DNA from: Pseudoruegeria sp039972875
GTDB lineage: Bacteria; Pseudomonadota; Alphaproteobacteria; Rhodobacterales; Rhodobacteraceae
Length of the DNA stretch: 64,000 bases
Assembly: GCA_039972875.1 (NCBI GenBank)
Contig: JBDWMA010000010.1
Coordinates: 186,001-250,000 of the forward strand
Direction: 5' to 3'
The notes under the pieces were generated by a model. The model made no database searches, was not told the DNA's origin, and saw only the letters and a list, made by a program, of their open reading frames with translations. This document shows positions 51,350 through 60,495 of the stretch, one piece after another (within the stretch, counting starts at the first letter, position 1; every line of letters starts with the position of its first letter). A program made the position numbers and the translations under genes.

Positions 51350-51988
51350 TTAAGGCATCGGGACGTCTGCGGTGAACTTAGGTACTGAATAGCCCTTTTG
51401 TACGGCGGGACGTTCTGCGATCCGAACATACCAATCACGCACGTTGGGGTAATCGTTCAGGTCGTTTTCCTGCCATTCAAAGCGAGACACCCACGGCCAG
51501 CAAGCCATGTCAGCAATGGTGTATATGCCCCGGTCTTCGCCTGCGATGTAGTCGCGGCCTTCGAGGCGCTCGTTCAAAACGCGATAAAGGCGTGCGCCTT
51601 CTGTGGCGTAACGCTGTTCTGCGTAGTCAGATTTGCCTTTGTTGTATTTTACAAAATGATGAACCTGTCCAAGCATCGGACCAAGGCCACCCATTTGCCA
51701 CATCAACCATTCAACCATTTTCCAGTACTCATCCCCTTCGCACTGAAATTTATTATATTTATCAGAAAGGTATAGCATGATTGCGCCGGTTTCCATCATC
51801 TGAACACCGGTCTCATGATCCACAATCGCAGGGATACGATTGTTTGGCGCGATTTTTAGGAAATCCGGGGCAAACTGTTCGTCTTTGGAAATATCAATAG
51901 GATGGACCGTATAGGGCACCCCCAATTCCTCGAGCAAGATTGAGACTTTGCGGCCGTTGGGGGTCGTCCAAGAATAGAGATCAATCAT
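51350..51988 (-). CDS. Glutathione S-transferase (YfcG/nu-class-like)
   Basis: 212 residues, full-length GST. The N-terminal thioredoxin-like domain begins MIDLYSWTTPNGRKVSILLEELG and has KIAPNNRIPAIVDHETG (the cis-proline region) and METGAIMLYLSDKY (Glu-Thr glutathione contacts). The C-terminal helical domain contains YWKMVEWLMWQMGGLGPMLGQVHHF and the conserved aspartate in YTIADMACWPWVSRF. The TPNGRKV start is typical of bacterial YfcG-type enzymes with disulfide-bond reductase activity. It neighbours a peroxiredoxin, which suits a redox-defence or detoxification role. Confidence 0.92.
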   Translation of the reverse strand: MIDLYSWTTPNGRKVSILLEELGVPYTVHPIDISKDEQFAPDFLKIAPNNRIPAIVDHETGVQMMETGAIMLYLSDKYNKFQCEGDEYWKMVEWLMWQMGGLGPMLGQVHHFVKYNKGKSDYAEQRYATEGARLYRVLNERLEGRDYIAGEDRGIYTIADMACWPWVSRFEWQENDLNDYPNVRDWYVRIAERPAVQKGYSVPKFTADVPMP

Positions 51989-52103
51989 GATATGTCCTAG
52001 ATTTCATCGCGTGTTTCGCAAGTTTATCTTGTCTTTACGTACTGCGGGCAATGGGTTTTGGCTGCTTTGCCCCCAGATGGTTGAATTCGTTATTTCCTCC
52101 GGC

Positions 52104-52132
52104 AAAAAAGCCGCCCCGTAAGTTGGGACGGC
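52104..52132 (-). terminator. Intrinsic terminator after the peroxiredoxin gene
   Basis: On the minus strand a stem formed by 52125-52132 and 52110-52117 (one mismatch) is followed by six Ts (52104-52109). It lies about 30 bp after the stop. Confidence 0.75.
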
Positions 52133-52160
52133 AAGTTATCGGGAGATGGTATAGATGACC

Positions 52161-52685
52161 CTAAACGGTGTAAGTGCCGCGGGCTGGGTAATTATGCTCT
52201 AGCGCATAAGGAACTTTGCTCAACAGGTTTCCAAGGTCTGGACGTGCCCAAGGCATGTTGGAAATATCGGCGAGGTAGATGGACCCATCTGGTTTGATCC
52301 AGAACAGACCCGGCTCAGTAAAGAAATCGGCTTCGACGTCTTTAAAGGCTTTGGAAATCCACAGCCCCCATGCGTCAGCGTCTTCGAGGGACAAACCGTA
52401 TGCAACACGCAAATTGCCCAGTTCCCAATCGTCTGCAGCTTTTTGTGCTAACTCTTCGTCGTTCATCGATACGGTGACGACATTAAAGCCTGCTTTTTCA
52501 AAGTCAGGCAGCATTTTGGCCAAGCCACCAATGTAGTTTTTGCACACAGGGCAATGATAGCCGCGATAGAACAGAACCATTGTGAAATTTTCCGGCTTTT
52601 CCGCCGCAAGATCAAAGGTCCCGCCACCAACGAGAGGCAGTTTCAGGGCAGGGGCCTGGGATTCAGGCATCAGTTTTTGGCTCAT
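52161..52685 (-). CDS. Peroxiredoxin-like protein (AhpC/TSA family)
   Basis: 174 residues. Thioredoxin-fold peroxiredoxin-like domain with FTMVLFYRGYHCPVCKNYIGGLAKMLPDF near residue 33. The CPVC motif resembles the CxxC of peroxiredoxin-like proteins rather than the single PxxxTxxC peroxidatic site. VVTVSMNDEELAQKAADDW and FFTEPGLFWIKPDGSIYLADISNMPWARPD follow the usual order of this group. It is probably cytoplasmic, with a reductase or peroxidase role not proven by sequence. It lies between two GST genes. Confidence 0.85.
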   Translation of the reverse strand: MSQKLMPESQAPALKLPLVGGGTFDLAAEKPENFTMVLFYRGYHCPVCKNYIGGLAKMLPDFEKAGFNVVTVSMNDEELAQKAADDWELGNLRVAYGLSLEDADAWGLWISKAFKDVEADFFTEPGLFWIKPDGSIYLADISNMPWARPDLGNLLSKVPYALEHNYPARGTYTV

Positions 52686-52810
52686 GAAGGTCGTTCCTTA
52701 TTTAAGAGATCTGAATTTGGTTGCTCTGTGACTGATTTTGATCGACAGACACTGCATGATTTGTTGTTAGATCTGAAAATACCCTACTGATGGGATCCAC
52801 CGACTTGAAA

Positions 52811-53542
52811 TTAGTTTTGATCATGGCCTGTATCAGAAACGTTTCTATTTGCGGCGCGCATATAAATTCTTTCGGCGACGCAAAAGTACATATCAAGGTT
52901 GTCGGAAATGACTTGTTCAATATCCGGGGCAACGCGCAAGTTCAAAACATGCTTGCGCCATCCATAATGCATTAAGCCCCCATGAAGCTGCCATGCAGGT
53001 TCAAGCTCTGCCGGGCTGACATAAGCCGCATCGGGAAACCCAAGTTCAATTCGGTGTTCACGTACCAGCTGTTTGAGGATGAGCTCCTCAATTAGATGAT
53101 TGTGCCATTGGTTGATATCCGCACCGCGAAGACCCGCAAAATAGGACAATCGTAACGGAATCGGTGTGAATGCCGTATGCACATAGGCGCGGTAAAAGGT
53201 TTCAAACCGTTGCCGTGTTGGCACCGAACGATCCTTGAGTGCCGCGTCCCATTCAGGATTCCAACGTTCTAGATAGACAGTGCGATAGACGGCCTCAATC
53301 AAGTCGTCTTTGGTTGGAAAATACCGATACAAAAGTGGTTGCGTTACACCGACCCTTTTAGCGATTTCGCGGGTGCTGCCGGCAAAGCCGACTTCGGAAA
53401 AATGCTCCGCCGCTGCGGTCACAATTTCGCGGGCCCGTCGCAAAGAGGCCTCGCGCATGGGTTTAGTGCCCGCAGAGCGACTTGTTCCGCAAGGGCGCTC
53501 GCGGGAGGGAAGGTCTTTATCCTGATTTGTAAGCTCAGTCAT
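52811..53542 (-). CDS. TetR-family transcriptional regulator
   Basis: 243 residues. A polar 30-residue leader is followed by a TetR helix-turn-helix (IVTAAAEHFSEVGFAGSTREIAKRVGVTQPLLYRYFPTKDDLIEAVY covers residues about 39-85). The C-terminal ligand domain is unassigned. It is divergent from the GST at 53651. The palindrome TTATCGTTCGATAAAT just before that GST recurs in slightly changed form upstream of the TRAP genes at 57380, so it may control both. Confidence 0.9.
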   Translation of the reverse strand: MTELTNQDKDLPSRERPCGTSRSAGTKPMREASLRRAREIVTAAAEHFSEVGFAGSTREIAKRVGVTQPLLYRYFPTKDDLIEAVYRTVYLERWNPEWDAALKDRSVPTRQRFETFYRAYVHTAFTPIPLRLSYFAGLRGADINQWHNHLIEELILKQLVREHRIELGFPDAAYVSPAELEPAWQLHGGLMHYGWRKHVLNLRVAPDIEQVISDNLDMYFCVAERIYMRAANRNVSDTGHDQN

Positions 53543-53609
53543 GATGTCGCTTTTGTAACTCGGATTTCTTGTATCTTAGCGGAGTTCGATTATGGTCGAC
53601 AGAGAAATG

Positions 53610-53625
53610 TTATCGTTCGATAAAT
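53610..53625. promoter_or_regulatory. Operator-like palindrome TTATCGTTCGATAAAT
   Basis: TATCG and CGATA arms around a TT centre, between the TetR gene and the GST gene. It matches 57380-57395 at 14 of 16 positions. Confidence 0.6.
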
Positions 53626-53650
53626 ATTCTAGTCAGGATCATCGGAAAAA

Positions 53651-54301
53651 ATGAAACCCAACCTTAAATTATGGGGGCGCGCGACCTCTTACAACGTGCA
53701 GAAAGTCGCATGGATCATCGCAGAATTGGACCTTTCCTGTCCGCGCATTGATGCTGGAGGCGCTTTTGGGGGACTAGATGACCCCGAATATATTGCTATG
53801 AACCCAAACAAACGGGTTCCAACATTAATCGACGGGGATCTGGTACTGTGGGAATCCAATTCGATTTGCCGTTACCTCGTGAATGCGTACGGCAAACCGG
53901 GACACCTCTGCGGTTTAACGGCCAAAGACAACGCACAGGCCGACATGTGGATGGAGTGGTTTCAGAACAACGCCTATTCTAATTTCATTGCCTTATTTCA
54001 TCAGTTGGTCCGATTGCCTCCGAGCCAGAGAAGCCCGCAAAAACGTGCGACGCTTTTGGCTGCGCTCAACGAGACCGTGCAGATTTTCGATGAAGGGTTG
54101 GACGGACGTAGGTATATTCAGGGTAATGAACTGACACTTGGAGATATTCCGATGGGATCTTTTTTATACCGTTACTATACTTTGGATATCGAACGCCCAT
54201 TGATGCCGAACCTTGAACGTTATTATGCCGACCTCAAACAGAGATCGGCATATCGGGACGCGGTTATGGTGGACTATAGTTCCCTGCGTGGATCAGACTA
54301 A
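53651..54301 (+). CDS. Glutathione S-transferase
   Basis: 216 residues. The N-terminal domain has LWGRATSYNVQKVAWIIAELDL, then NPNKRVPTLIDGDLVLWESNSICRYLVNAYG with the cis-Pro and Glu-Ser glutathione contacts. The C-terminal helical domain includes ADMWMEWFQNNAYSNFIALFHQLVR and the conserved GNELTLGDIPMGSFLYRYY. It is cytoplasmic. Its promoter carries a palindrome next to the divergent TetR gene, suggesting inducible expression by a substrate of the catabolic region. The substrate is unknown. Confidence 0.92.
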   Translation: MKPNLKLWGRATSYNVQKVAWIIAELDLSCPRIDAGGAFGGLDDPEYIAMNPNKRVPTLIDGDLVLWESNSICRYLVNAYGKPGHLCGLTAKDNAQADMWMEWFQNNAYSNFIALFHQLVRLPPSQRSPQKRATLLAALNETVQIFDEGLDGRRYIQGNELTLGDIPMGSFLYRYYTLDIERPLMPNLERYYADLKQRSAYRDAVMVDYSSLRGSD

Positions 54302-54306
54302 TCGCC

Positions 54307-55092
54307 TTAGGGCGTTTCCGTCATCCCCAGGAAATCCATAATCGCCAAGGAAAACGCCTGTGGATTGTTGACGTTGACGATATGTCCAGCGTCAGCAATC
54401 ATAGAAAACGTCCCATTTTTGGCGGTCGCTGCCATCTCGCGCATGGTGTCTGGGGCCGCCCCTTTGTCTTCTGATCCGGCGACAAACAGGACGGGGAGGT
54501 CCATGTCAGCCAGGTCTTTCAGATAGTCCAAATCTTTCAGCGCCATGGCGCATCCACGATAGCCTTCTTCGGTTGTCATTAGGAATTCGGTTTTCATTTG
54601 CGCGACGGTATCGGGATTGGCCTCTTTGAAGGCAGGGGTCAACCAATTGCCCAAAGATCCGTCCCACAAGGCGCCGATGCCTTTTTCTTCCATAATGCCA
54701 ACGCGGTCAAACCAGCTTTGGCGAAATGGGGGGGGGGAATCTGCGCGGGCGGCGGTGCAAACAATCCGGTCAATCCGCTCGGGGGCTTTGATGCCCATGC
54801 CCAAGGCGGTCATACTTCCTAAAGAACATCCCATTACACTGGCGGTTTCAACATTATTGCGATCAAGCACGCCCAAGGCATCCGCAACCAAATCATCAAA
54901 ACTATAAGGTGCGGGCGGGGTGGCGCTCTGGCCGTGACCACGGGTGTCGATCTGGATCACTTGGTAAAAACTCTCAAGCAGCTTTAACTGCGGCGCCCAC
55001 ATGTTTGTGGTTGTGCCAAGTGAGTTCAGCAACAAAAGTGTCGGGCTACCAGCCTTGCCTGAAATTTGCGTAAAGGGTTCGTAGCTGCTCAT
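54307..55092 (-). CDS. Alpha/beta hydrolase (3-oxoadipate enol-lactonase-like)
   Basis: 261 residues. Oxyanion-hole region LLLNSLGTTTNMWAPQL near residue 20, the nucleophile elbow GCSLGSMTALGMG with Ser near residue 93, acid in VLFVAGSEDKGAAPD and histidine in IADAGHIVNVNNPQAF. PcaD-type enol-lactonases share these features, but other ring-opening esterases or lactonases are possible. It overlaps the upstream monooxygenase gene by 4 bp, so it probably hydrolyses the product of that enzyme. A run of nine G (54728-54736) in the coding region could cause slippage. Confidence 0.87.
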   Translation of the reverse strand: MSSYEPFTQISGKAGSPTLLLLNSLGTTTNMWAPQLKLLESFYQVIQIDTRGHGQSATPPAPYSFDDLVADALGVLDRNNVETASVMGCSLGSMTALGMGIKAPERIDRIVCTAARADSPPPFRQSWFDRVGIMEEKGIGALWDGSLGNWLTPAFKEANPDTVAQMKTEFLMTTEEGYRGCAMALKDLDYLKDLADMDLPVLFVAGSEDKGAAPDTMREMAATAKNGTFSMIADAGHIVNVNNPQAFSLAIMDFLGMTETP

Positions 55093-56036
55093 GTTCTCTC
55101 CAAGTTTTTAACGGTGTTTGTATCGGGATTGTGAATCATTGGCAGGACCTCTTCGGTCATGCGGATCATTGTGTTTTTGGTCATAGTGCGGTCACTGCCC
55201 AATGGATCAACGATGTGAAGGGTTCCAAATGCGCCGACGGCCTCGCGCAGGGCCAATATTTTTTCGGCGACCTCTCCGGCGGATCCGGCAATAACAACGC
55301 GTTTGAGATGGAAATCGATGTCCGGACCGATCAACCCCTGGAGCGACAGTCGTTTGAAATGGCGGCGAAAGGGGCTGTTGGATCCGTAGATATAATCCGT
55401 AACAGATTGTGGATCATCGTGAACCAAGACCATTCGGGCAACGTGCCAATGGGATGGTTGTGCCCGGCGCACCGCAGAGGTCGCGCCCGCAACAATGGCG
55501 GGCCAAAATCGGGCTACTTCTGTGTCTGGCATCCAGCTTGGTGTCAGCGGGAGGTATCCGCGCGCCGCGGCGCATTTTGCCTCTTCGCTGGATCCGGTAA
55601 CCGGCAGACCCAGAATTTCAGGGCAGGGGGGCGCCATCGGATAACGAGACGCTGCAAATACCTGATCGACGCGTGGGTCATAAGAAAACAAGGTTTCAAA
55701 TGCCTGCGCTTGCGCTTTGTCTTTTGCCGGGGCATTTGCGCCATGAAGTTCAACGCCTAGATTCAGCTTCCCATCTAGAGCTTCATTCACATTGCGGACT
55801 GCGCTCTCAATTTCACTAGGAGAAAGAGGCCCAAATGCTGCGGCATCCAGCGCGATTTTTACGGATTTAGGAGGCCTGCGGAGCGACTGCGCAAAGTGGT
55901 GCGGATTGAGTCGCGGAAAGTAGGCCAATTGAAAATTCAGGCTGTCTGCGAGTGCAAGATGATCTTGAGCTTTGGTTAGGGCATTTAGCGCCCGATGCCG
56001 GTGTTGTTCCGGCATTCGGATATAACCAAGTTTCAT
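55089..56036 (-). CDS. Luciferase-like flavin-dependent oxidoreductase
   Basis: 315 residues from ATG 56036 behind GGGAGGGCTCT; the frame could open earlier, but the strong ribosome site decides. LLM fold: MKLGYIRMPEQHRHRALNALTKAQDHLALADSLNFQLAYFPRLN at the start, GLPVTGSSEEAKCAAARGYLPLTPSWMPD near residue 160 and VVIAGSAGEVAEKILALREAVGAFGTLHIV near the end. These proteins use reduced FMN or F420; FMN is likelier here. It is co-transcribed with the downstream hydrolase and separated from dctP by a terminator. Confidence 0.83.
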   Translation of the reverse strand: MKLGYIRMPEQHRHRALNALTKAQDHLALADSLNFQLAYFPRLNPHHFAQSLRRPPKSVKIALDAAAFGPLSPSEIESAVRNVNEALDGKLNLGVELHGANAPAKDKAQAQAFETLFSYDPRVDQVFAASRYPMAPPCPEILGLPVTGSSEEAKCAAARGYLPLTPSWMPDTEVARFWPAIVAGATSAVRRAQPSHWHVARMVLVHDDPQSVTDYIYGSNSPFRRHFKRLSLQGLIGPDIDFHLKRVVIAGSAGEVAEKILALREAVGAFGTLHIVDPLGSDRTMTKNTMIRMTEEVLPMIHNPDTNTVKNLERT

Positions 56037-56171
56037 AGAGCCCTCCCACAGACTGCGCAGGCCCAAGAAACAAGAACACTGCCCCCTGAACGTAGAGGCA
56101 GTGTGCTCTTGATTAAAAACAACAAAAGCTGCGGAGTGCTATCAACTTTATTGAGATCGATATTTTAAAAA

Positions 56172-56199
56172 GGGCGGCAGGGCCTAAGCCAAGCCGCCC
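56172..56199 (-). terminator. Intrinsic terminator after the second dctP gene
   Basis: On the minus strand a 7-bp GC stem (56193-56199 with 56172-56178) is followed by TTTTTAAAA. It sits 10 bp after the dctP stop. Confidence 0.75.
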
Positions 56200-56208
56200 A
56201 ATGTGCTT

Positions 56209-57282
56209 TTATTGCAGGTCGTAAACGACGGGCCATTCATGGCCAACTTCGATTGCGGCGTCGAGATAGCCCTGCATAACTTCTAGGGCTGGTTCACCGC
56301 GAGAGATCGATTCGGCCAACTGTTGCTTAGGGAATTCCGCTAGGCTTGCCGCCCATTCTGCACGGACCTCTGGTGGAAGCGTTCTGATGGTCGCGCCGTT
56401 TTCCTCAAGTTTGGCGAGGCCAAACGCCTGAACTTGATCCATTTTGGTGCCGTTGCCAGCTTCCCATTCAGCACCCACCTCTAGGATAATATTGCGCACA
56501 TCCTCTGGAAGGGACGCCATCTTTTTCTCATTCATTGTCATCATGATGACTGGCATCGCACCAAACCCAATCAAGGTATAATAAGGCGCGGGCTCATAGA
56601 ATTTAAAACCATTGTAGGCAGATGGAACCATCAACCAGCCGGTATAAACGCCGGTTTGCAGGGCGAGATATCCTTCGGGCAATGTTGATTGCACAGGAAT
56701 CGCATCGACATATTCCAACCATGGTAGATTGGGGCCAGCGCCACCGATTTTAATTCCGCGCAGATCCTCAACGGTGTCCCATGGGTCTTTGGTGCCAAGG
56801 TGGTAGTTGTCCCAAACGCCCAGACCAAGGTTCACCTGACCATATTCCTCTACCATCACGTCTGATAGCCACGGGTTCTGGTCATAAACTTTACGGGCAG
56901 CGGCGATCGCGTCAGAAGATTCCTGCGGTCCAAAGGCCATATAATAAGGGAAATTGTGCAGGAACATTTTGGATGGTTCAAAACAGATGCAAAAGCCACC
57001 GATGTCCAGAATACCCTGCTGTACAGATTCCAAAGTATCCGCAACACCAGCGATTGCGCCGCCATAGGCCTCAATGAATTCGACCTTATGTTCGGTTTCT
57101 TCGGCGACTCGTTTGCTCACTTCGACAGCAAAGAAATCTGACATTGTTGTTACATATGGAGCTGGGCCTTTCGGGTGGCCCGAACCGATGCGTAAGGTGA
57201 AATTATCTGCGGCTGCAGGCACGGCAGTGGATAGAATCGCGGCGATTGCGGGAATCGCGGCAAGGCTAAGTGATCGTTTCAT
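56209..57282 (-). CDS. TRAP transporter solute-binding protein (DctP family)
   Basis: 357 residues from ATG 57282 (GGGAGGACGA upstream); the frame's earlier start is not needed. Signal peptide MKRSLSLAAIPAIAAILSTAVPAAA. The mature start FTLRIGSGHPKGPAPYVTTMSDFFAVEVSKRVAEETEHKVEFIEAYGGAIAGVADTLESVQQGILDIGGF (a span of about 70 residues) follows the longer DctP type that binds non-dicarboxylate substrates. GIKIGGAGPN-type contact loop lies near residue 178. It is divergent from its membrane subunits at 57463-59332, and the gap contains a TetR-like palindrome. Confidence 0.92.
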   Translation of the reverse strand: MKRSLSLAAIPAIAAILSTAVPAAADNFTLRIGSGHPKGPAPYVTTMSDFFAVEVSKRVAEETEHKVEFIEAYGGAIAGVADTLESVQQGILDIGGFCICFEPSKMFLHNFPYYMAFGPQESSDAIAAARKVYDQNPWLSDVMVEEYGQVNLGLGVWDNYHLGTKDPWDTVEDLRGIKIGGAGPNLPWLEYVDAIPVQSTLPEGYLALQTGVYTGWLMVPSAYNGFKFYEPAPYYTLIGFGAMPVIMMTMNEKKMASLPEDVRNIILEVGAEWEAGNGTKMDQVQAFGLAKLEENGATIRTLPPEVRAEWAASLAEFPKQQLAESISRGEPALEVMQGYLDAAIEVGHEWPVVYDLQ

Positions 57283-57379
57283 TCGTCCTCCCATCGGGCA
57301 TATTGCCCTGTATTTGCAGTGGCAGGAGGGGTCTATGTACGCCACAGTCACCCTCCGCTCACCTAACTGTAGTAAAAAA

Positions 57380-57395
57380 TTATCGATTGATAAAT
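57380..57395. promoter_or_regulatory. Operator-like palindrome TTATCGATTGATAAAT
   Basis: Lies between dctP and dctQ. It differs at two positions from 53610-53625 near the TetR gene, so the same regulator may bind both. Confidence 0.55.
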
Positions 57396-57462
57396 GTTTT
57401 ATTGCACGAAATGTCGAGACAGCTTAACCTATCAAGAAAATCGTCATCAAAAGGGGTTTAAT

Positions 57463-57972
57463 ATGAGGTTCGGAAATACGGTCGCCGTTGCTCGAATGAT
57501 TCATATCTTATCATCCGTCTGGGTTTTCATACTCGCTGTTGTCATTCTCGTGGATGTTTTCGGACGCGTTCTGTTTCTATCGCCACTGCCTGGAACCAAA
57601 GAGGTTTTGCAGAATTCAGTAATCTTGGTGACTTTCTTGCAAATACCCTTGGCAATCTATTCAGGGTCAATGTTGCGTACGACGTTGTTGACAGACGCGT
57701 TGCCCCCATTTGCAAAACGACTATTTCGAACCCTGGCTTATGTGCTGGGGTTTTGTCTGTTTGCGGCTATTGCTTATGCGGCTTTCCCCGAAGCCATGGA
57801 AGCGATGCGGTTGAATGAATATGAGGGCGAGGGCTCTTTACGCATCTATACATGGCCGATCCGCTTTCTAATGGTCGCGACCTCAGCGTTCGCAGCCTAT
57901 GCCTATCTGTCCATGCTGATTGCGGACTGGACGGGCCAACTTGGCGACGACGAGTCCCTGAGCACCCAATGA
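57463..57972 (+). CDS. TRAP transporter small membrane subunit (DctQ family)
   Basis: 169 residues from ATG 57463 (AAGGGGTTTAAT upstream); earlier in-frame codons lie in the promoter region. Four hydrophobic helices: ILSSVWVFILAVVILVDVFGRVL, EVLQNSVILVTFLQIPLAIYSG, LFRTLAYVLGFCLFAAIAYAAFPEAM and FLMVATSAFAAYAYLSMLIADW. It pairs with the DctM encoded 43 bp downstream. Its solute-binding partner is the divergent gene. Confidence 0.88.
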   Translation: MRFGNTVAVARMIHILSSVWVFILAVVILVDVFGRVLFLSPLPGTKEVLQNSVILVTFLQIPLAIYSGSMLRTTLLTDALPPFAKRLFRTLAYVLGFCLFAAIAYAAFPEAMEAMRLNEYEGEGSLRIYTWPIRFLMVATSAFAAYAYLSMLIADWTGQLGDDESLSTQ

Positions 57973-58015
57973 ACAACCGATCTGTAAATGAACGGACCAC
58001 GAACCGGAGTCATCC

Positions 58016-59332
58016 ATGACAACTCTTATCTTTAGCTTTTTAGCCCTTCTTATGTTGCTGGTGTTTCTTGGGGTTCACGTTGCTGTTGCCTTGGGCGTCG
58101 CTAGCGCGTTTGGCGTCTATCTCATGCTTGGCAGCGCGGATATCGCGCTGTCTGTTCTATCTGGCACCGCCTATGAGGCGCTGCGCAAAGACATCTTTAT
58201 CGTTATCCCGCTGTTTGTTCTGATGGGTGAATTCATCAGTCGATCCGGTGCCGCCAAAGATATCTATACAATTTGTAACCGTGCTTTTATGAAATTGCCC
58301 GGTTGTTTGGCCGTGGCAACGGTTTCGGGCAACTCAATCTTTGCAGCCATCACCGGCGTTTCTATCGCATCGGCGGCGACGTTTTCGCGTTTGGCCTATC
58401 CAGAAATGGTGGCCCTTGGGTATAAAAAGAGCTTTGCCCTCGGCGTGGTTGCCGGCAGCGCCTGTTTGGGCATGTTAATCCCACCCTCTATCCTGATGAT
58501 CATCTGGGCGGTTCTGACAGAGATCTCGATTGGGGCTCTATTCATCGCGGGTCTTGTGCCGGGATTGTTGTTATCCTGTTTCTTTATTGGCTACTGCATC
58601 ATTGCGGCCAAGATTAATCCTGAGATGGCCCCCCAATGTACCCCTGCGGATATTGCCGCGGTATCTCCTGGTCAGAAACGGTCTGAATTGATCAGCAGCC
58701 TGTCCATCATTGGGCTGATTGCGGTCGTGATCGGCGGCATCTGGGGCGGTTTTTTAACCCCTACAGAGGCTGCGGGCTTTGGAGCCATCGGGGCACTTGT
58801 CGTCGGGTTGATCAAAGGGATGCGCCGCACGGAATTGCTCGATGCGATTTATCGCGCTGGTAAAACCACCGCGCCCATTATGGTCTTGTTGATCACTGCA
58901 TCGATGTATTCGCGTTTTCTGGCAATGGGCGGCGCCGTCACAGTGATCAACGGAACAATCTTGTCCATCAGTGAAAATCCGATCATCATCATGCTGATGC
59001 TGTTTACGATCTGGCTGATCCTTGGAATGTTCATCGACTCCACATCGATCATTCTGTTGACCGTTCCAATCTTTGCCCCAATCGCAGCGTCTATTGGCAT
59101 TGACCAACTGGCCTTTGCAATCTTTGGGATCTTGGTAATTGAGGCGGGGCTGTTAACGCCGCCCTTTGGGTTACTTATCTTTACCGTTAAGGCGGCGGTG
59201 CCTGATTCGACCGTAACGCTTGGCATGATCTTTCGCGGGGCGATCCCGTTTTGGATCATGATCCTGATCGTTGCAATTCTGGTCGTGGTCTTCCCGGCGC
59301 TAGCCAACTGGTTGCCACAAAGCCTAATCTAG
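58016..59332 (+). CDS. TRAP transporter large membrane subunit (DctM family)
   Basis: 438 residues, about twelve membrane segments. Family blocks: FIVIPLFVLMGEFISRSGAAKDIY near residue 61, GNSIFAAITGVSIASAATFSRLAYPEM near residue 105, LIPPSILMIIWAVL near residue 158, FLTPTEAAGFGAIGALVVG near residue 245 and LLTPPFGLLIFTVKAAVP near residue 380. Completes a second TRAP system in the window, next to the LysR and monooxygenase genes. The ligand is unknown. Confidence 0.94.
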   Translation: MTTLIFSFLALLMLLVFLGVHVAVALGVASAFGVYLMLGSADIALSVLSGTAYEALRKDIFIVIPLFVLMGEFISRSGAAKDIYTICNRAFMKLPGCLAVATVSGNSIFAAITGVSIASAATFSRLAYPEMVALGYKKSFALGVVAGSACLGMLIPPSILMIIWAVLTEISIGALFIAGLVPGLLLSCFFIGYCIIAAKINPEMAPQCTPADIAAVSPGQKRSELISSLSIIGLIAVVIGGIWGGFLTPTEAAGFGAIGALVVGLIKGMRRTELLDAIYRAGKTTAPIMVLLITASMYSRFLAMGGAVTVINGTILSISENPIIIMLMLFTIWLILGMFIDSTSIILLTVPIFAPIAASIGIDQLAFAIFGILVIEAGLLTPPFGLLIFTVKAAVPDSTVTLGMIFRGAIPFWIMILIVAILVVVFPALANWLPQSLI

Positions 59333-59335
59333 GGA

Positions 59336-60241
59336 TTATTCATCCTTTAGGGCACTCTCCAACTCTTCTTGGAGGGTGTCCAAAAACGCTTGTGCTGCGC
59401 GATTCAATGGGCGCGCTTTATGTGAAATGCGCATATATTCTACGTCCAAAGGCGGGTCGGACAGTGGGATAAACCGGCGAATAGCTCCTTTGCGATCAGC
59501 GCGGCCAAGAATACCGGGCAGGATCGAGACCCATTCTGAATTTGCAACCATATCTAGCGTGCCCAACATGGCGTCCAGTTCCATCGTCTCGGCAACCTTG
59601 ATTCCGTTCACAGCCAGATATTGTTCGATCCGAGGACGTCGTGCATTCACCTTAGCCGGAAGCACAATCCGCAAGGGTTCAAGATCCTTAAGACCATGTT
59701 TAGCTTGATGTAAGATCTCATTGTTGCTGGCGCAGACCAGACATTCGCGATCCTTTGCCATGCGGACAGTATCCAGACCTAGATCACTAGATACCGCCGG
59801 AACGATTGCAAAATCCAAAAGACCCTCTGCGACTTGTTCGGAAAGAACAGCGGAATAAGCTTCGTGAATTGAAACCCGAACATGGCGGTATTCTTGCGCG
59901 AACCTTAGCAGAGTTGCGCTTAAGATTGATCCGGTGAACGTGGGCATAAGCCCCACATCGATATGACCTGACACCGCCCCCGAAAGCTCTTTTAAGGTTT
60001 CTTCGGCACGGGCGGCGGCGTTTAAAGTCTCTAACGCCATTTTGTAAAATGTACGCCCAGCTTCGGTCGGTTCTGCACCGGTCGAGCTGCGATTCAATAG
60101 TGTAACGCCGTAGCGTTGCTCCAATTGCCTGACGTGCATGGACAAGCCAGATTGAGTCGCATTGACTCGAATTGCCCCTGCTGAAAATGAGCCCTCTTCA
60201 TAGACGGCCACAAAAAACTTGAGCTGCTGAATTTTCAACAT
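59336..60241 (-). CDS. LysR-family transcriptional regulator
   Basis: 301 residues from ATG 60241 (MLKIQQLKFFVAVYEEGSFSAGAIRVNATQSGLSMHVRQLEQRYG spans the helix-turn-helix, residues 1-45). The effector domain follows, with GHIDVGLMPTFTGSILS near residue 91 and ARRPRIEQYLAVNG near residue 203. Divergent from the flavin monooxygenase gene at 60496, so it likely controls that gene and perhaps the adjacent TRAP operon. A small-molecule inducer from the catabolic pathway is expected. Confidence 0.92.
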   Translation of the reverse strand: MLKIQQLKFFVAVYEEGSFSAGAIRVNATQSGLSMHVRQLEQRYGVTLLNRSSTGAEPTEAGRTFYKMALETLNAAARAEETLKELSGAVSGHIDVGLMPTFTGSILSATLLRFAQEYRHVRVSIHEAYSAVLSEQVAEGLLDFAIVPAVSSDLGLDTVRMAKDRECLVCASNNEILHQAKHGLKDLEPLRIVLPAKVNARRPRIEQYLAVNGIKVAETMELDAMLGTLDMVANSEWVSILPGILGRADRKGAIRRFIPLSDPPLDVEYMRISHKARPLNRAAQAFLDTLQEELESALKDE

Positions 60242-60495
60242 GACTTGTCCGTTCGCTTTGATATCAGGACATGCTATCAAGTTTTATGTTGGATAGTATA
60301 GTGTGTTATTATCTGTTCTGACCCCTTTGCGTAAAAGCAACACCCCATCCACATGACATGATTTCCTGAGCCAAAATTCGATTTCACTCGGGTTTGGGGT
60401 GTGGTCATCAACATTCCAGATAGCCAGCATCATAAAGTATAAGTTTTGCCAAAAGCCTGCATGAGACAAACTGACACCGCAGACTAGGAGTAATC
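60242..60495. promoter_or_regulatory. Divergent promoter region between LysR and monooxygenase genes
   Basis: 254 bp without a recognised gene. AT-rich around 60275-60315 (TTGGATAGTATAGTGTG). A LysR site is expected, but I cannot name one with confidence. Confidence 0.45.
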
